From positions 1 to 60,433 of the forward strand of contig NZ_SMLB01000034.1 in NCBI RefSeq assembly GCF_004349105.1: 60,433 bases of DNA. Reading direction: 5' to 3'. Below, piece by piece: positions 53,226 through 60,433 of this stretch. The notes beneath the pieces were generated by a model that saw nothing but the letters and a program-made list of their open reading frames with translations, searched no databases and had not been told where the DNA came from. The stretch's first letter is position 1. Every line of letters begins with the position of its first letter. The position numbers were made by a program, and so were the translations under genes. Source of the stretch: Jiangella aurantiaca. GTDB taxonomy: Bacteria > Actinomycetota > Actinomycetes > Jiangellales > Jiangellaceae.

Positions 53226-53942
53226 TCACCGGCCGGCGAGGCGGTCCAGCCACTGTTCGAGCAGGGCGCGCTCGGCACCGGTGAGCACGCCGGCGCCGTC
53301 GTCCGCGGTCCGCAGCGCCTCGCGCAGGGCGCCCGCCTGGGTGGCTACCGGGTCAGCGGCCACCGCCGGCGGGTCCGCCGTCCCCGCGACCACGGTACGC
53401 AGCACGCTCTCCCTGGCCAGCTCGGACAGCGACAGGTCGCGCTCGGCATCCGGGGCCGCGATGAGGGTCAGCACGACGCCGACGGCGGTGGCGTGGGTGA
53501 ACTCCGCGGCCCGCTCGACGCTCATGGTGAGCCGGCCGGTGGCGGCGACCCGGCCGAGGAGCCGGCGGAGGATCGCGGTGGCGTCCCGGCCCGCGGGCGA
53601 GGCGCCGGCCGCCCGGGCGTTGCCGTACATCAGCACGTAGAACGCCGGCCGCGTGAGGCCGAACTCCACATGCTGGTCCCAGCCGCGACGCAGATCGGCC
53701 ACGGGGTCGTCGGTCTCGTTCAGGGTCTGCTTGCCGCACAGATACTGCTCGAAGCCGTAGGCCGTCACCGCGTCGAGCAGGCCGGTCATGTCGCCGAAGA
53801 TCCGGTAGAGCGTGGGCGCCTGCACGCCCGCCGCGGCGCTCACCGCCCGAGTGGACACGGCCTCTCGGCCCTCGCGTTCCAGCAGGCCGGCGGCCGCGCG
53901 CACGATGCGGTCGCGGGTGTCGCCACTGTCGGCCGGAGTCAT
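53226..53942 (-). CDS. TetR family transcriptional regulator
   Basis: A 238-residue regulator. The N-terminal DNA-binding domain reads RDRIVRAAAGLLEREGREAV and STRAVSAAAGVQAPTLYRIF. The ligand domain is all helix. It is divergent from the aldo/keto reductase at 54040, with 97 bases between them containing inverted GATAAC/GTTATC half-sites. It most likely represses that gene and itself. Its stop is directly adjacent to the end of the hydrolase remnant. Confidence 0.93.
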   Translation of the reverse strand: MTPADSGDTRDRIVRAAAGLLEREGREAVSTRAVSAAAGVQAPTLYRIFGDMTGLLDAVTAYGFEQYLCGKQTLNETDDPVADLRRGWDQHVEFGLTRPAFYVLMYGNARAAGASPAGRDATAILRRLLGRVAATGRLTMSVERAAEFTHATAVGVVLTLIAAPDAERDLSLSELARESVLRTVVAGTADPPAVAADPVATQAGALREALRTADDGAGVLTGAERALLEQWLDRLAGR

Positions 53943-53951
53943 GGAATCAAT

Positions 53952-53980
53952 GATAACAGGCCTGCGTTAGCATCGTTATC
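53952..53980. promoter_or_regulatory. Candidate TetR operator
   Basis: GATAAC (53952-53957) and GTTATC (53975-53980) are exact inverted half-sites 17 bases apart, ten bases upstream of the TetR start. The whole gap to the aldo/keto reductase is AT-richer than its surroundings, as expected for a shared promoter region. Confidence 0.5.
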
Positions 53981-54039
53981 GAATCAGTGTTAACGTCAAG
54001 TGGTTAGCACTGGAAACACCGTTCACCAAGGAGCCCTCC

Positions 54040-55035
54040 ATGCGCACCACCACACTCGGCAGCACCGGACCCGCCGTCTCCGCTCTCGGCCTCGGCCTCA
54101 TGGGGATGTCCGACCTGTATGGGCCGGCCGACCGCGACGAGTCCGTCGCCACCATCCACGCCGCCCTGGACGCCGGCGTCACCCTGCTCGACACCGGCGA
54201 CTTCTACGGCATGGGCGACAACGAGATGCTGCTGCGCGACGCGCTGCGCGACCGGAACCGCGACGACGTCGTCATCAGCGTGAAGTTCGGCGGCCTGCGC
54301 GCTCCCGACGGCGCCTGGCTCGGGTTCGACACCCGGCCGGCCGCGGTCAAGAACTTCGCCGCCTACAGCCTGCGCCGGCTCGGCACCGACCACATCGACG
54401 TCTACCGGCCGTCGCGGCTGGACCCCGCCGTGCCGATCGAGGAGACCGTCGGCGCCATCGCCGAGCTCGTCCAGGCCGGGTACGTGCGGCACATCGGCCT
54501 GTCCGAGGTCGGCGCCGACACGCTGCGCCGCGCTGCCGCCGTCCACGCGATCTCGGACCTGCAGATCGAGTACTCCCTGCTCTCCCGCGGCATCGAGGCG
54601 GGCATCCTGCCCACGGCCCGCGAGCTCGGCATCGCCGTGACGGCGTACGGCGTCCTGTCGCGCGGGCTGCTCAGCGGCCACTGGCGGCCGGACCGGGAGC
54701 TCGCCGCCGGCGATTTCCGCGCCACCAGCCCGCGGTTCCAGGACGGCAACCTCGAGCGCAACCTCGCCCTGGTCGACGCGCTGCGCGGCATCGCCGACGA
54801 GAAAGGCGCGACGGTGGCTCAGGTCGCCATCGCCTGGGTCGCGGCCCAGGGCTCCGACGTGGTCCCGCTGGTCGGAGCGCGCACCCGCGAGCGGCTGGCC
54901 GAGTCGCTCGGCGCCGACGACCTGGTGCTCGGCGACGCCGACCTCGCCCGCATCGAGCAGACGGTCCCGGCTGGCGCGGCCGCGGGCAACCGGTACGCCG
55001 ACTACGCGTACGCCCACCTCGACAGCGAGCGCTGA
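54040..55035 (+). CDS. Aldo/keto reductase with altered catalytic His
   Basis: A 331-residue protein of the aldo/keto reductase barrel. Asp51 (LLDTGDFYG), Tyr56 and Lys82 (VISVKFG) are in place. Where relatives have YYQHRVDP, this protein has VYRPSRLDP, so the catalytic His is replaced by Ser125. The rest (RHIGLSEVGADTLRRAAAVH, LQIEYSLLSRGIE, VPLVGARTRERLAESLG) is normal. The reductase step may be changed or slower, or the protein may serve another role. It is divergent from the TetR regulator, which probably controls it. Confidence 0.9.
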   Translation: MRTTTLGSTGPAVSALGLGLMGMSDLYGPADRDESVATIHAALDAGVTLLDTGDFYGMGDNEMLLRDALRDRNRDDVVISVKFGGLRAPDGAWLGFDTRPAAVKNFAAYSLRRLGTDHIDVYRPSRLDPAVPIEETVGAIAELVQAGYVRHIGLSEVGADTLRRAAAVHAISDLQIEYSLLSRGIEAGILPTARELGIAVTAYGVLSRGLLSGHWRPDRELAAGDFRATSPRFQDGNLERNLALVDALRGIADEKGATVAQVAIAWVAAQGSDVVPLVGARTRERLAESLGADDLVLGDADLARIEQTVPAGAAAGNRYADYAYAHLDSER

Positions 55036-55221
55036 CGGTTCGCTGCGCCGGCCGGCTCCGCCGGGGTGCTCTGGCGTGGGGGCGGGTGGTTCGCCCGGTT
55101 CGCGCGGCCCCAGCGGAGCATTCACCCGGCCGCCCAGCGCCGTTCATCGAGGCGCCGTCGGCTCCACGCCGTGGTCTGGCTTCGTGGCGGTTGACGTCTC
55201 TGGTCGACCGGCAGGAGCCCG

Positions 55222-56802
55222 ATGTCCCTCACGTCAGCCGCCACCGCGCTGCGCGACCCGCCGCGCGCCACGCTGGTGGCCGGCGCGGCCGCGTCGGCGA
55301 CGGTCGCGATAGCCGTCACGCGGGCCGGCCCGATCCCGGGGGTCGTCCTGCCCGACGGGCCGCTGGGATTGTGGCGGGCCGCCGACGCCGGCCGGCCCGT
55401 CTGGGGCGTCCTGGCGGTCGTCGGCATCACGGCGCTGTCGCTGGCGTTCGTCCGGCTCTACCTGCTGGCCCGCCACCGCATCGTCGACGTCCGGTGCGTC
55501 GCGCGGACGGCGGCCGTGTGGACGGCGCCGGTGCTGCTGGCCCAGCCGATCCTCAGCCTGGACGCGTACTCGTACGTCGCGCAGGGCCAGCTGCTGGTGA
55601 TGGGCATCGACCCGTACGTGACCGGCCCGATCGTGTTCGGCGGCGGTCCGCTGCTGGACCCGGTCGCACCGGTCTGGCGGATGACGCCGGCGCCGTACGG
55701 GCCGCTGTCGCTGAGCCTGCTCGGCAGGTCCGCCGACCTCACCGGCGCCGACCACGTGCCGTTCGTGCTGCTGCTGCGCGCACTGGCGATCGTCGCGGTG
55801 GTGGTCGGGACGGTGGCAGCGGCGCGGCTGGCCCGGCCGGACGCGCGGGCCACCGCCGTCGCGCTGGTCGCCGCGAACCCGATCGTCGTGTTGCACATGG
55901 TCGGGGGCGTGCATCTGGACGTGCTGGTCGGCGCGTTGGCACCGGTCGTGCTCCTGGCGGTGCGCAAGCGGTGGTGGTGGCTGGCGGCGCTGACCGCGAC
56001 GGCCGCGTTCGCGATCAAGCTGCCCGGCCTGATCCTGGTCGGCTACGTGTTGTGGGCCCGGTTCCGGCAGCCCGGCCGGCGCTGGACCGGAACGGCTGAG
56101 GTGCTGGCGGTGACGGCGGCGGTCACGCTGGCCGCGGCGTCGACGGTGCCGGACGGCTGGGGCTGGGTCGCCACGCTCGACACCCCGGGGAGGGTGGAGC
56201 TGCTGTACACCGTGCCGGCGGCGGTCGCCGGCGTCGCGTACGGGTTCCTCGGCCTGACGGTGGGCGGCGTCGGGTTCGGCGAGCTGCTGGACTGGTCGCG
56301 GTGGCTGTGCGCCGTCGCCGGCGCGGGCCTGATCGGCTGGCTGATCGTACGCGGCGGCGACCCGTCGACACCGGTGCGCCGGGCCGGCGTGCTGGTCGGC
56401 AGCGCCCTCGTAGTGCTGGCGCTGGCCGCACCGGTCATCCACGCCTGGTACCTCTCGTGGGCGCTGGCGCTGCTGGCGGCCTGCGCCGGCATCGTCGGGC
56501 ACCGCTGGCTGATCGGCCTGAGCGTCGCGCTGTGCTTCTCGGCGCTGCCCGACCCGCTGACCCGGTGGCACCACGGGCTACTGCCGCTGACGCTGCTGTT
56601 CCTGGTGGTGGCGCTGGCGCTGACCTTCTGGTGGCTGGCCGACGCGCGCACCCCGAGGGCGGCGCGCTCCGACGCAGCGGCCTACGCATCAAGACATCAC
56701 GGGAGCTATGCTTTGATGCATGAGAACGACGCTGACCCTCGACCCGGACGTCGCGAAGATGATCGAGACGATCCGGCGCGAACAGGGCGCTTCGCTGCGT
56801 GA
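55222..56802 (+). CDS. GT-C mannosyltransferase, MptB-like
   Basis: A 526-residue membrane protein with about twelve helices. The first large external loop has SLDAYSYVAQGQLLVMGIDP and YVTGP, which resembles the catalytic acidic loop of polyprenyl-phosphate-mannose-dependent alpha-1,6-mannosyltransferases (MptA/MptB). Later helices hold VAANPIVVLHMVGGVHLDVL, a further family signature, and APVIHAWYLSWALALLAACA. It would elongate a lipomannan-type glycan on the outer face of the membrane. AGGAG precedes ATG 55222. The last 28 codons overlap the start of the VapB antitoxin gene, where the frame becomes a charged tail (RPGRREDDRDDPARTGRFAA) that is probably not ancestral. Confidence 0.82.
   Translation: MSLTSAATALRDPPRATLVAGAAASATVAIAVTRAGPIPGVVLPDGPLGLWRAADAGRPVWGVLAVVGITALSLAFVRLYLLARHRIVDVRCVARTAAVWTAPVLLAQPILSLDAYSYVAQGQLLVMGIDPYVTGPIVFGGGPLLDPVAPVWRMTPAPYGPLSLSLLGRSADLTGADHVPFVLLLRALAIVAVVVGTVAAARLARPDARATAVALVAANPIVVLHMVGGVHLDVLVGALAPVVLLAVRKRWWWLAALTATAAFAIKLPGLILVGYVLWARFRQPGRRWTGTAEVLAVTAAVTLAAASTVPDGWGWVATLDTPGRVELLYTVPAAVAGVAYGFLGLTVGGVGFGELLDWSRWLCAVAGAGLIGWLIVRGGDPSTPVRRAGVLVGSALVVLALAAPVIHAWYLSWALALLAACAGIVGHRWLIGLSVALCFSALPDPLTRWHHGLLPLTLLFLVVALALTFWWLADARTPRAARSDAAAYASRHHGSYALMHENDADPRPGRREDDRDDPARTGRFAA
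56686..56719 (+). promoter_or_regulatory. vapBC promoter with candidate autoregulatory operator
   Basis: GCATCAA (56686-56692) and TTGATGC (56713-56719) are exact inverted repeats flanking TATGCT (56707-56712), a TANNNT -10 element. The antitoxin ATG follows seven bases after the -10, so the transcript is probably leaderless. An operator of this kind, overlapping the start, suits repression by the VapBC complex. Confidence 0.6.
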
Positions 56803-56962
56803 CGTCGTCAACGAGGCTCTTCGCAGGGGGCTCACGCAGGCGAAGCCCTCCAGACGCCGCGCGTTCGCCACGCGCACGGTCACCCTAGGCCGGCCCAGCC
56901 TGCCCAACGTCGACGACGTCGCCGATGTTCTCGACCAGGTCGAGGGCGGCTCGCACCCGTGA
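56720..56962 (+). CDS. vapB: VapB-type antitoxin
   Basis: An 80-residue protein. The N-terminus RTTLTLDPDVAKMIETIRRE, SLRDVVNEALRRGL is a ribbon-helix-helix DNA-binding domain (strand, then two helices). The C-terminus (PSLPNVDDVADVLDQVEGGS) is acidic and would wrap the toxin. The gene begins inside the 3' end of the mannosyltransferase gene and overlaps the toxin gene by GTGA. As usual it binds the operator upstream and neutralises VapC. Confidence 0.88.
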   Translation: MRTTLTLDPDVAKMIETIRREQGASLRDVVNEALRRGLTQAKPSRRRAFATRTVTLGRPSLPNVDDVADVLDQVEGGSHP

Positions 56963-57387
56963 TTCTCGTCGACGCCAACATCCTTCTCTATGCGCATGTC
57001 GTCGACTATCCGCAACACGAGGCCGCGCGCCGATGGCTCGATACAGCACTCAACGGCGTCAGCCGAGTGGGCCTGCCATGGGAGAGCCTGCTGGCGTTCG
57101 TCCGCCTCGTGACCAACCCCAAGCTGTTTCCACGACCGGAGTCGGCCGCCGATGCCTGGCTTCAGGTCGGCGAATGGCTCGACGCCGATCCCTCCTGGGT
57201 CCCGGTACCCACCGACCGTCATCGTGAGGTGCTCGACTCCCTGGTGCCGTCGGTGACCAGATCCACGCTGGTCCCCGACGCGCACCTCGCGGCGCTCGCC
57301 ATCGAGCACGGCCTGGCGCTCGTCTCGACCGACGGCGACTTCGCCAGGTTTCCCGGGCTGCGCTGGGAGAACCCGCTTGCCGAGTGA
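56959..57387 (+). CDS. vapC: VapC-type PIN-domain toxin
   Basis: A 142-residue PIN-domain ribonuclease. The acidic active-site residues are Asp5 (ILVDANILLYA), Glu42 (LPWESLLAF), Asp107 (LVPDAHLAALA) and Asp125 (STDGDF). The whole length is normal and no residue is missing, so it should be an active Mg2+-dependent RNase, held by VapB. The GTG overlaps the antitoxin stop. The target RNA cannot be inferred from the sequence. Confidence 0.92.
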   Translation: MILVDANILLYAHVVDYPQHEAARRWLDTALNGVSRVGLPWESLLAFVRLVTNPKLFPRPESAADAWLQVGEWLDADPSWVPVPTDRHREVLDSLVPSVTRSTLVPDAHLAALAIEHGLALVSTDGDFARFPGLRWENPLAE

Positions 57388-57420
57388 GTAACCCGGCCGC
57401 CGGTCGAGACGAGCGCGTAC

Positions 57421-57714
57421 TCAGCGGCGCGGCTTGACGCCGTTGACCGTCGAGGTGTCGTAGGCGAAGGTCAGCACGGCCGAGCCGATCACGTCGGCGT
57501 TGATGTCCAGCGCCTTCGTGTTGACGTTGCCGACGAGGTCGTACTCCGCCTGCAGCGCGTCGTAGATGGCCTCGTCCTGGCCGTCGCCAGTGAGGTTGTC
57601 GCAGAACGAGTGGTAGCACGGGTCGAACGAGACGCCGGCCAGGCCGCCGCACGTCGCGGCGAGTACGCCAGCACTGGCGACGGCGGCCGTGCGCCTGGTC
57701 GGTCGTCTCGTCAT
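57421..57714 (-). pseudogene. M28 aminopeptidase remnant with internal deletion
   Basis: A 97-codon frame with a strong CAGGAGG ribosome site before ATG 57714. Residues 1-22 (MTRRPTRRTAAVASAGVLAA) look like a signal peptide. The rest (AGVSFDPCYHSFCDNL, GNVNTKALDINADVIGSAVL, TFAYDTSTVNG) is the C-terminal end of a secreted M28 aminopeptidase of the Streptomyces griseus type. It includes the last zinc-ligand His (His35, CYH) and its neighbouring cysteines. The other zinc ligands and the catalytic Glu are gone. The start and the end are joined in frame, so it is probably still translated and exported but not a peptidase. Confidence 0.7.
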
Positions 57715-57961
57715 CGGGCAACCTCCTGCACAGGTTTCCTGGATGCCGGCCTGCGGACCGGAAAATGATGACCGAGACACTAGACGGAGCGGCGCCCTTT
57801 GCAGAAGACCCCCGCAGTGTCGGATTTATGACGGTTACGCTGGAGCGACGCTGCGGTACGCGTACGCTGGTGCCGTTCGACCGTGGACGACGGCGTCGCG
57901 GAGGAGCGGCCGTCGCCGGGCGCCGACGCCGCCGGTGGGAACGGAGCGAACCCGAGACCTC

Positions 57962-58879
57962 ATGACCAGCGTCGTCACCGGGTTCGCCGTCATCGTCTCG
58001 ATCATCGCGGTCGGCTACGTCCTGGGCCGCACCGAGCTGCTCGGCCCGGCCGGCCCCATGGTCCTCACGCGGCTGGCGTTCTGGGTGGCCAGCCCGGCGC
58101 TGATGTTCCACACCGTCGCGGAGGCCGACCTCGGGGTCATCGTCGCCGAGCCGCTGATCGCGACCGGCGGCAGCGTCGTCATCGTGATGGCCGTCTTCGC
58201 CGTTGCGGGCTGGTGGCGGCGGTGGGGCGTCTCGTACTCCTCGCTCGGCGTGCTGTGCTCCGGCCTGGTGAACGCCGGGAACCTGGGCATCCCGATCGCG
58301 GCGTACGTACTCGGCGACGCGACGCTGGTGGCGCCGATCCTGCTGATGCAGACCATCGTCATCGTGCCGGTGGCGCTGACGGTGCTCGACCTCGCCGGCC
58401 GCGGCGCGTCGATGCCGGTGTGGCAGCGGTTCCTCACCCCACTGCAGAGCCCGATCACCGTCGCCTCGCTGGCCGGTGTCGTCGTGGCGGCGACCGGTGT
58501 AACCGTCCCGGAGCCGCTGATGGAGCCGTTCGTGCTGGTGGGGGCGATCTCGATCCCGTCGGTGCTGATGGTGTTCGGCATCTCGCTGCGCGGCAGCAGC
58601 TGGCCCGGCCGTGGTCCGGATCGGGGGCCGCTGGCGCTGGCGGTCGGTCTGAAGACGGTCGTGCATCCGGCGGTGGCATATCTGCTCGGCCGGGCGCTGG
58701 GGCTGTCGGAGCCGGAGCTGCTCGCCGTCGTCGTCCTGTCCGCTCTGCCGACGGCGCAGAACGCGCTGACGTTCGCGCTGCGGTACGGCCATGCGCAGGT
58801 GCTGGTGCGTGAGGCGGTGCTGGTGACGACCGCGCTGTCACTGCCGGTGCTGGTCCTGGTGGCGGCGCTGCTCAGATAG
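57962..58879 (+). CDS. AEC family transporter (auxin efflux carrier-like)
   Basis: A 305-residue membrane protein with ten predicted helices in two five-helix halves. Diagnostic segments are LTRLAFWVASPALMFHTVAE in the first half, SGLVNAGNLGIPIAAYVLGD before the second, and VVLSALPTAQNALTFALRYG near the end. AEC members export organic anions such as malate, or other small solutes; nothing here defines the substrate. ATG 57962 is chosen from the start of strong coding bias. Its 3' end overlaps the convergent polymerase gene by 8 bases. Confidence 0.9.
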   Translation: MTSVVTGFAVIVSIIAVGYVLGRTELLGPAGPMVLTRLAFWVASPALMFHTVAEADLGVIVAEPLIATGGSVVIVMAVFAVAGWWRRWGVSYSSLGVLCSGLVNAGNLGIPIAAYVLGDATLVAPILLMQTIVIVPVALTVLDLAGRGASMPVWQRFLTPLQSPITVASLAGVVVAATGVTVPEPLMEPFVLVGAISIPSVLMVFGISLRGSSWPGRGPDRGPLALAVGLKTVVHPAVAYLLGRALGLSEPELLAVVVLSALPTAQNALTFALRYGHAQVLVREAVLVTTALSLPVLVLVAALLR

Positions 58880-60110
58880 CGGGCTCGGTGGTGTCGTCGG
58901 CGCCCTCGGTGTCGAGCGTCAGCTGGACCGCCGCGCCGGCCGGCTGCAGGCCGGTGACGGTGATGCCGGCCTTCTCGACGCGGGTTCCCGTCGCCGGCAG
59001 CAGCGACCGGATCGCGGCCGCCAGCCGCTCTGCGTCGGCTGTGGGTTCGGCCAGCCGGAGGCGGCCGCGGTGCTCGAGGCCGGTGGCGTAGAGCAGCCCG
59101 ACCCCGACAGCGGCGCAGGTGAGCCCGGCCTCCCCCAGCCGCCCGGCCAGCTCGTCCGCCAGGCCGTCGACGTCGACGCTGGTACCGCGAGGCAGCACTC
59201 GCTGGACGCTGAACGAGCGGCGCAAGCGCTCGGGCCGCACGGTCGCGTCGTCGGAGCCGGCCGCGATGGCGGCCAGGCGGCGGGCCATCAGCGTGCCGGC
59301 GATGTCGCGCAGATGCTCCGGATGCACGAGCCCGATGTCGGCGACGGTGCGGATGTTGTGCAGCCGTAGCCGCTCGCGGGTCACCTCGCCGACGCCCCAC
59401 AGCTCGTCGACCAGTAGGGCCGGGCGCAGGTAGCGTTCCTCGGCCGGCTGGATGACCCGCAGGCCGCGCGGCTTCACCGACCGCGACGCCAGCTTCGCCA
59501 TCAGCTTCGTCCGCCCGGCGCCGACCGTCACCGGCAGACCGACCTCCTGCCAGACGGCGCGCTGCACCTTCGCCGCCAGCTGGTCGGCCGTCGCCCACGG
59601 CGTGGCCCGGGTGTCGAGGAACGCCTCCTCCATCGAGCCGGGCTCGACCCGTGCGGCGAACCGTCCGAACACAGCGAACAGCGCCGCACTGGCGGCCGCG
59701 TAGGCGTCGGGCCGCAGCGGGACCACCCGCAGCCGCGGGCACACGGCGACCGCGTCGGTGACGGACATGCCGGCCTGGACGCCCCACTCGCGGGCCTCGT
59801 AGCCGGCGCACGCGATCACGATGTCCCCGGCCGCCATCGGGATGCCGCGGAGAGACGGGTCGTCGCGCTGTTCGACCGCCGCGAAGAACGCGTCGGCGTC
59901 GACGTGCAGCAGCGGTCCGCCCGGGAGCGCCCGGGCGAACTGGTCTCCCCCGCTCGGCAGCGCGACGAGGGCCTCCGGCTCGGCGTCGATGTCTCCCAGA
60001 CTAGGCGGAGGGTCTGACGGGTGGCGTGTGCTGCGGCGCGCCGGCGTCCCGAACGTGGCGAAGGGCTGCCCCCGGCGGGGTAGCCCTTCATCTGGTCCAA
60101 CTCTCCGCAT
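58872..60110 (-). CDS. Y-family DNA polymerase (DinB/Pol IV-like), start uncertain
   Basis: The core domains are clear: LLHVDADAFFAAVEQRDDPS with the first catalytic Asp, MAAGDIVIACAGYEAREWGV, MSVTDAVAVCP, the helix-hairpin-helix LLVDELWGVGEVTRERLRLH and the little-finger domain from about SVQRVLPRGTSVD onward. The second catalytic motif, normally SxDEAF, reads SMEEAF, so the metal-binding Asp is replaced by Glu. The first in-frame ATG is 60110, but strong coding bias begins only near 59990, and a hairpin (60060-60089) lies between. A non-ATG start such as CTG 59999, after TAGTCT, is possible. It would be a damage-tolerant polymerase of low fidelity, or partly disabled. Confidence 0.8.
   Translation of the reverse strand: MRRVGPDEGLPRRGQPFATFGTPARRSTRHPSDPPPSLGDIDAEPEALVALPSGGDQFARALPGGPLLHVDADAFFAAVEQRDDPSLRGIPMAAGDIVIACAGYEAREWGVQAGMSVTDAVAVCPRLRVVPLRPDAYAAASAALFAVFGRFAARVEPGSMEEAFLDTRATPWATADQLAAKVQRAVWQEVGLPVTVGAGRTKLMAKLASRSVKPRGLRVIQPAEERYLRPALLVDELWGVGEVTRERLRLHNIRTVADIGLVHPEHLRDIAGTLMARRLAAIAAGSDDATVRPERLRRSFSVQRVLPRGTSVDVDGLADELAGRLGEAGLTCAAVGVGLLYATGLEHRGRLRLAEPTADAERLAAAIRSLLPATGTRVEKAGITVTGLQPAGAAVQLTLDTEGADDTTEPAI
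60060..60089. terminator. Hairpin between polymerase gene and rRNA operon
   Basis: GAAGGGCT and AGCCCTTC form an 8-bp stem, with an inner CCCC/GGGG pairing, between the rRNA operon and the polymerase. It may be a second terminator of the rRNA operon on the minus strand. Confidence 0.55.
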
Positions 60111-60265
60111 GCGCGGCGGGTTCCCGGCCCGGGCGGCGAATCTACGGGCCCGCAGGCACGCCTGGCGGCGTACCTTGAACCTCAGGTGCAGCACCCGGTC
60201 GCCCTGGATGACAACGTGGGGGAGCTTGCGAGCGAGGTCGACCCTTCCTGGACGCTCGTGAACGC

Positions 60266-60300
60266 ACGAAGGCCCACCTGGACTCCAGGTGGGCCTTCGT
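60266..60300 (-). terminator. rRNA operon terminator
   Basis: A perfect 17-bp inverted repeat (60266-60282 with 60284-60300, beginning ACGAAGGCCCACCTGGA) with a single central base lies ten bases after the 3' end of the 5S gene. It is the expected strong terminator after 5S in actinobacteria. Confidence 0.8.
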
Positions 60301-60310
60301 CCAAACAAGT

Positions 60311-60428
60311 GTCCGGCGGTGTCCTACTCTCCCACCCCCGCTGGGGGGCAGTACCATCGGCGCTGGTGGGCTTAGCTTCCGGGTTCGGAATGGGTCCGGG
60401 CGTTTCCCCGCCGCTATGACCGCCGGCA
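60311..60428 (-). rRNA. rrf: 5S ribosomal RNA
   Basis: The minus strand carries the universal 5S core: CCCATTCCGAACCCGGAAG, AAGCCCACCAGCGCCGATGG and GGGAGAGTAGGACACCGC. The 5' and 3' ends (GCCGGCGGT with ACCGCCGG) pair to close helix I. About 118 nucleotides, as normal. The 23S and 16S genes should lie to the right, outside the window. The exact ends may shift by one or two bases. Confidence 0.97.
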
Positions 60429-60433
60429 CGTTC

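Noticed and set aside
1-60433. CRISPR arrays, tRNA genes, insertion sequences or prophage
   Set aside because: I found no regularly spaced direct repeats, tRNA cloverleaf sequences, transposases, integrases or phage structural genes.

Overview
The window comes from a very GC-rich Actinomycetota genome. This is shown by G/C-ending codons throughout, many GTG starts, stop/start overlaps of the ATGA/GTGA type, several genes that look leaderless, twin-arginine PhoX phosphatases, a SigE-like ECF factor, a mycobacterial-type GT-C mannosyltransferase, and sugar ABC operons without their own ATPase. A Jiangella-like lineage is my guess only; nothing here proves genus. There is no tRNA gene, CRISPR array or recognisable transposase.

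Layout. 1-6.7 kb, minus strand: the 5' part of comEA, an ECF sigma factor with its membrane partner, a VOC protein, DegV and leuS. leuS is preceded by an 11-residue leaderless leader peptide with four consecutive Leu codons and an intrinsic terminator, which reads as a leucine attenuator. 6.7-10.8 kb: a TerC-like membrane protein, a VKOR-type protein and a class V PLP enzyme. 10.9-22.1 kb: two tandem Tat-exported PhoX phosphatases, then a small sugar operon (PmoA-like, cupin, converging epimerase) behind a LacI-type operator, then a 1251-residue secreted fusion of a nucleotide pyrophosphatase/phosphodiesterase domain with a 5'-nucleotidase domain. Together the phosphatases look like an extracellular phosphate-scavenging set. 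22.4-26.5 kb: a large secreted M14 carboxypeptidase and small conserved genes. 26.8-30.6 kb: a three-gene molybdenum hydroxylase operon (2Fe-2S, Mo, FAD subunits) of the form II CoxL-like kind.

31-37.3 kb: small conserved genes (DUF1772, DUF2000, AraC regulator, aldo/keto reductase, YCII, VOC, DUF5134) and a secreted V8-like serine protease. 37.4-46.9 kb: a coherent sugar-uptake locus, with a GH4 glycosidase and DeoR regulator on the minus strand, divergent from a PfkB kinase, a binding lipoprotein, two permeases and a secreted PIG-L deacetylase with a CBM9-like tail. 47.3-52.8 kb: a MacB-type ABC exporter, a HlyD-like adaptor and a lipoprotein with an internal duplication, divergent from an OmpR/histidine kinase pair. 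53.2-60.1 kb: TetR/aldo-keto reductase, an MptB-like mannosyltransferase overlapped by a VapBC module, an AEC transporter and a Y-family polymerase. The window ends in a 5S rRNA gene on the minus strand, the 3' end of an rRNA operon.

The most interesting items are the leuS leader, the phosphodiesterase/5'-nucleotidase fusion, a pair of exact actinobacterial DnaA boxes upstream of comEA, and three genes in about 11 kb (SDR, alpha/beta hydrolase, M28 aminopeptidase) that each keep both ends but have lost their middle.
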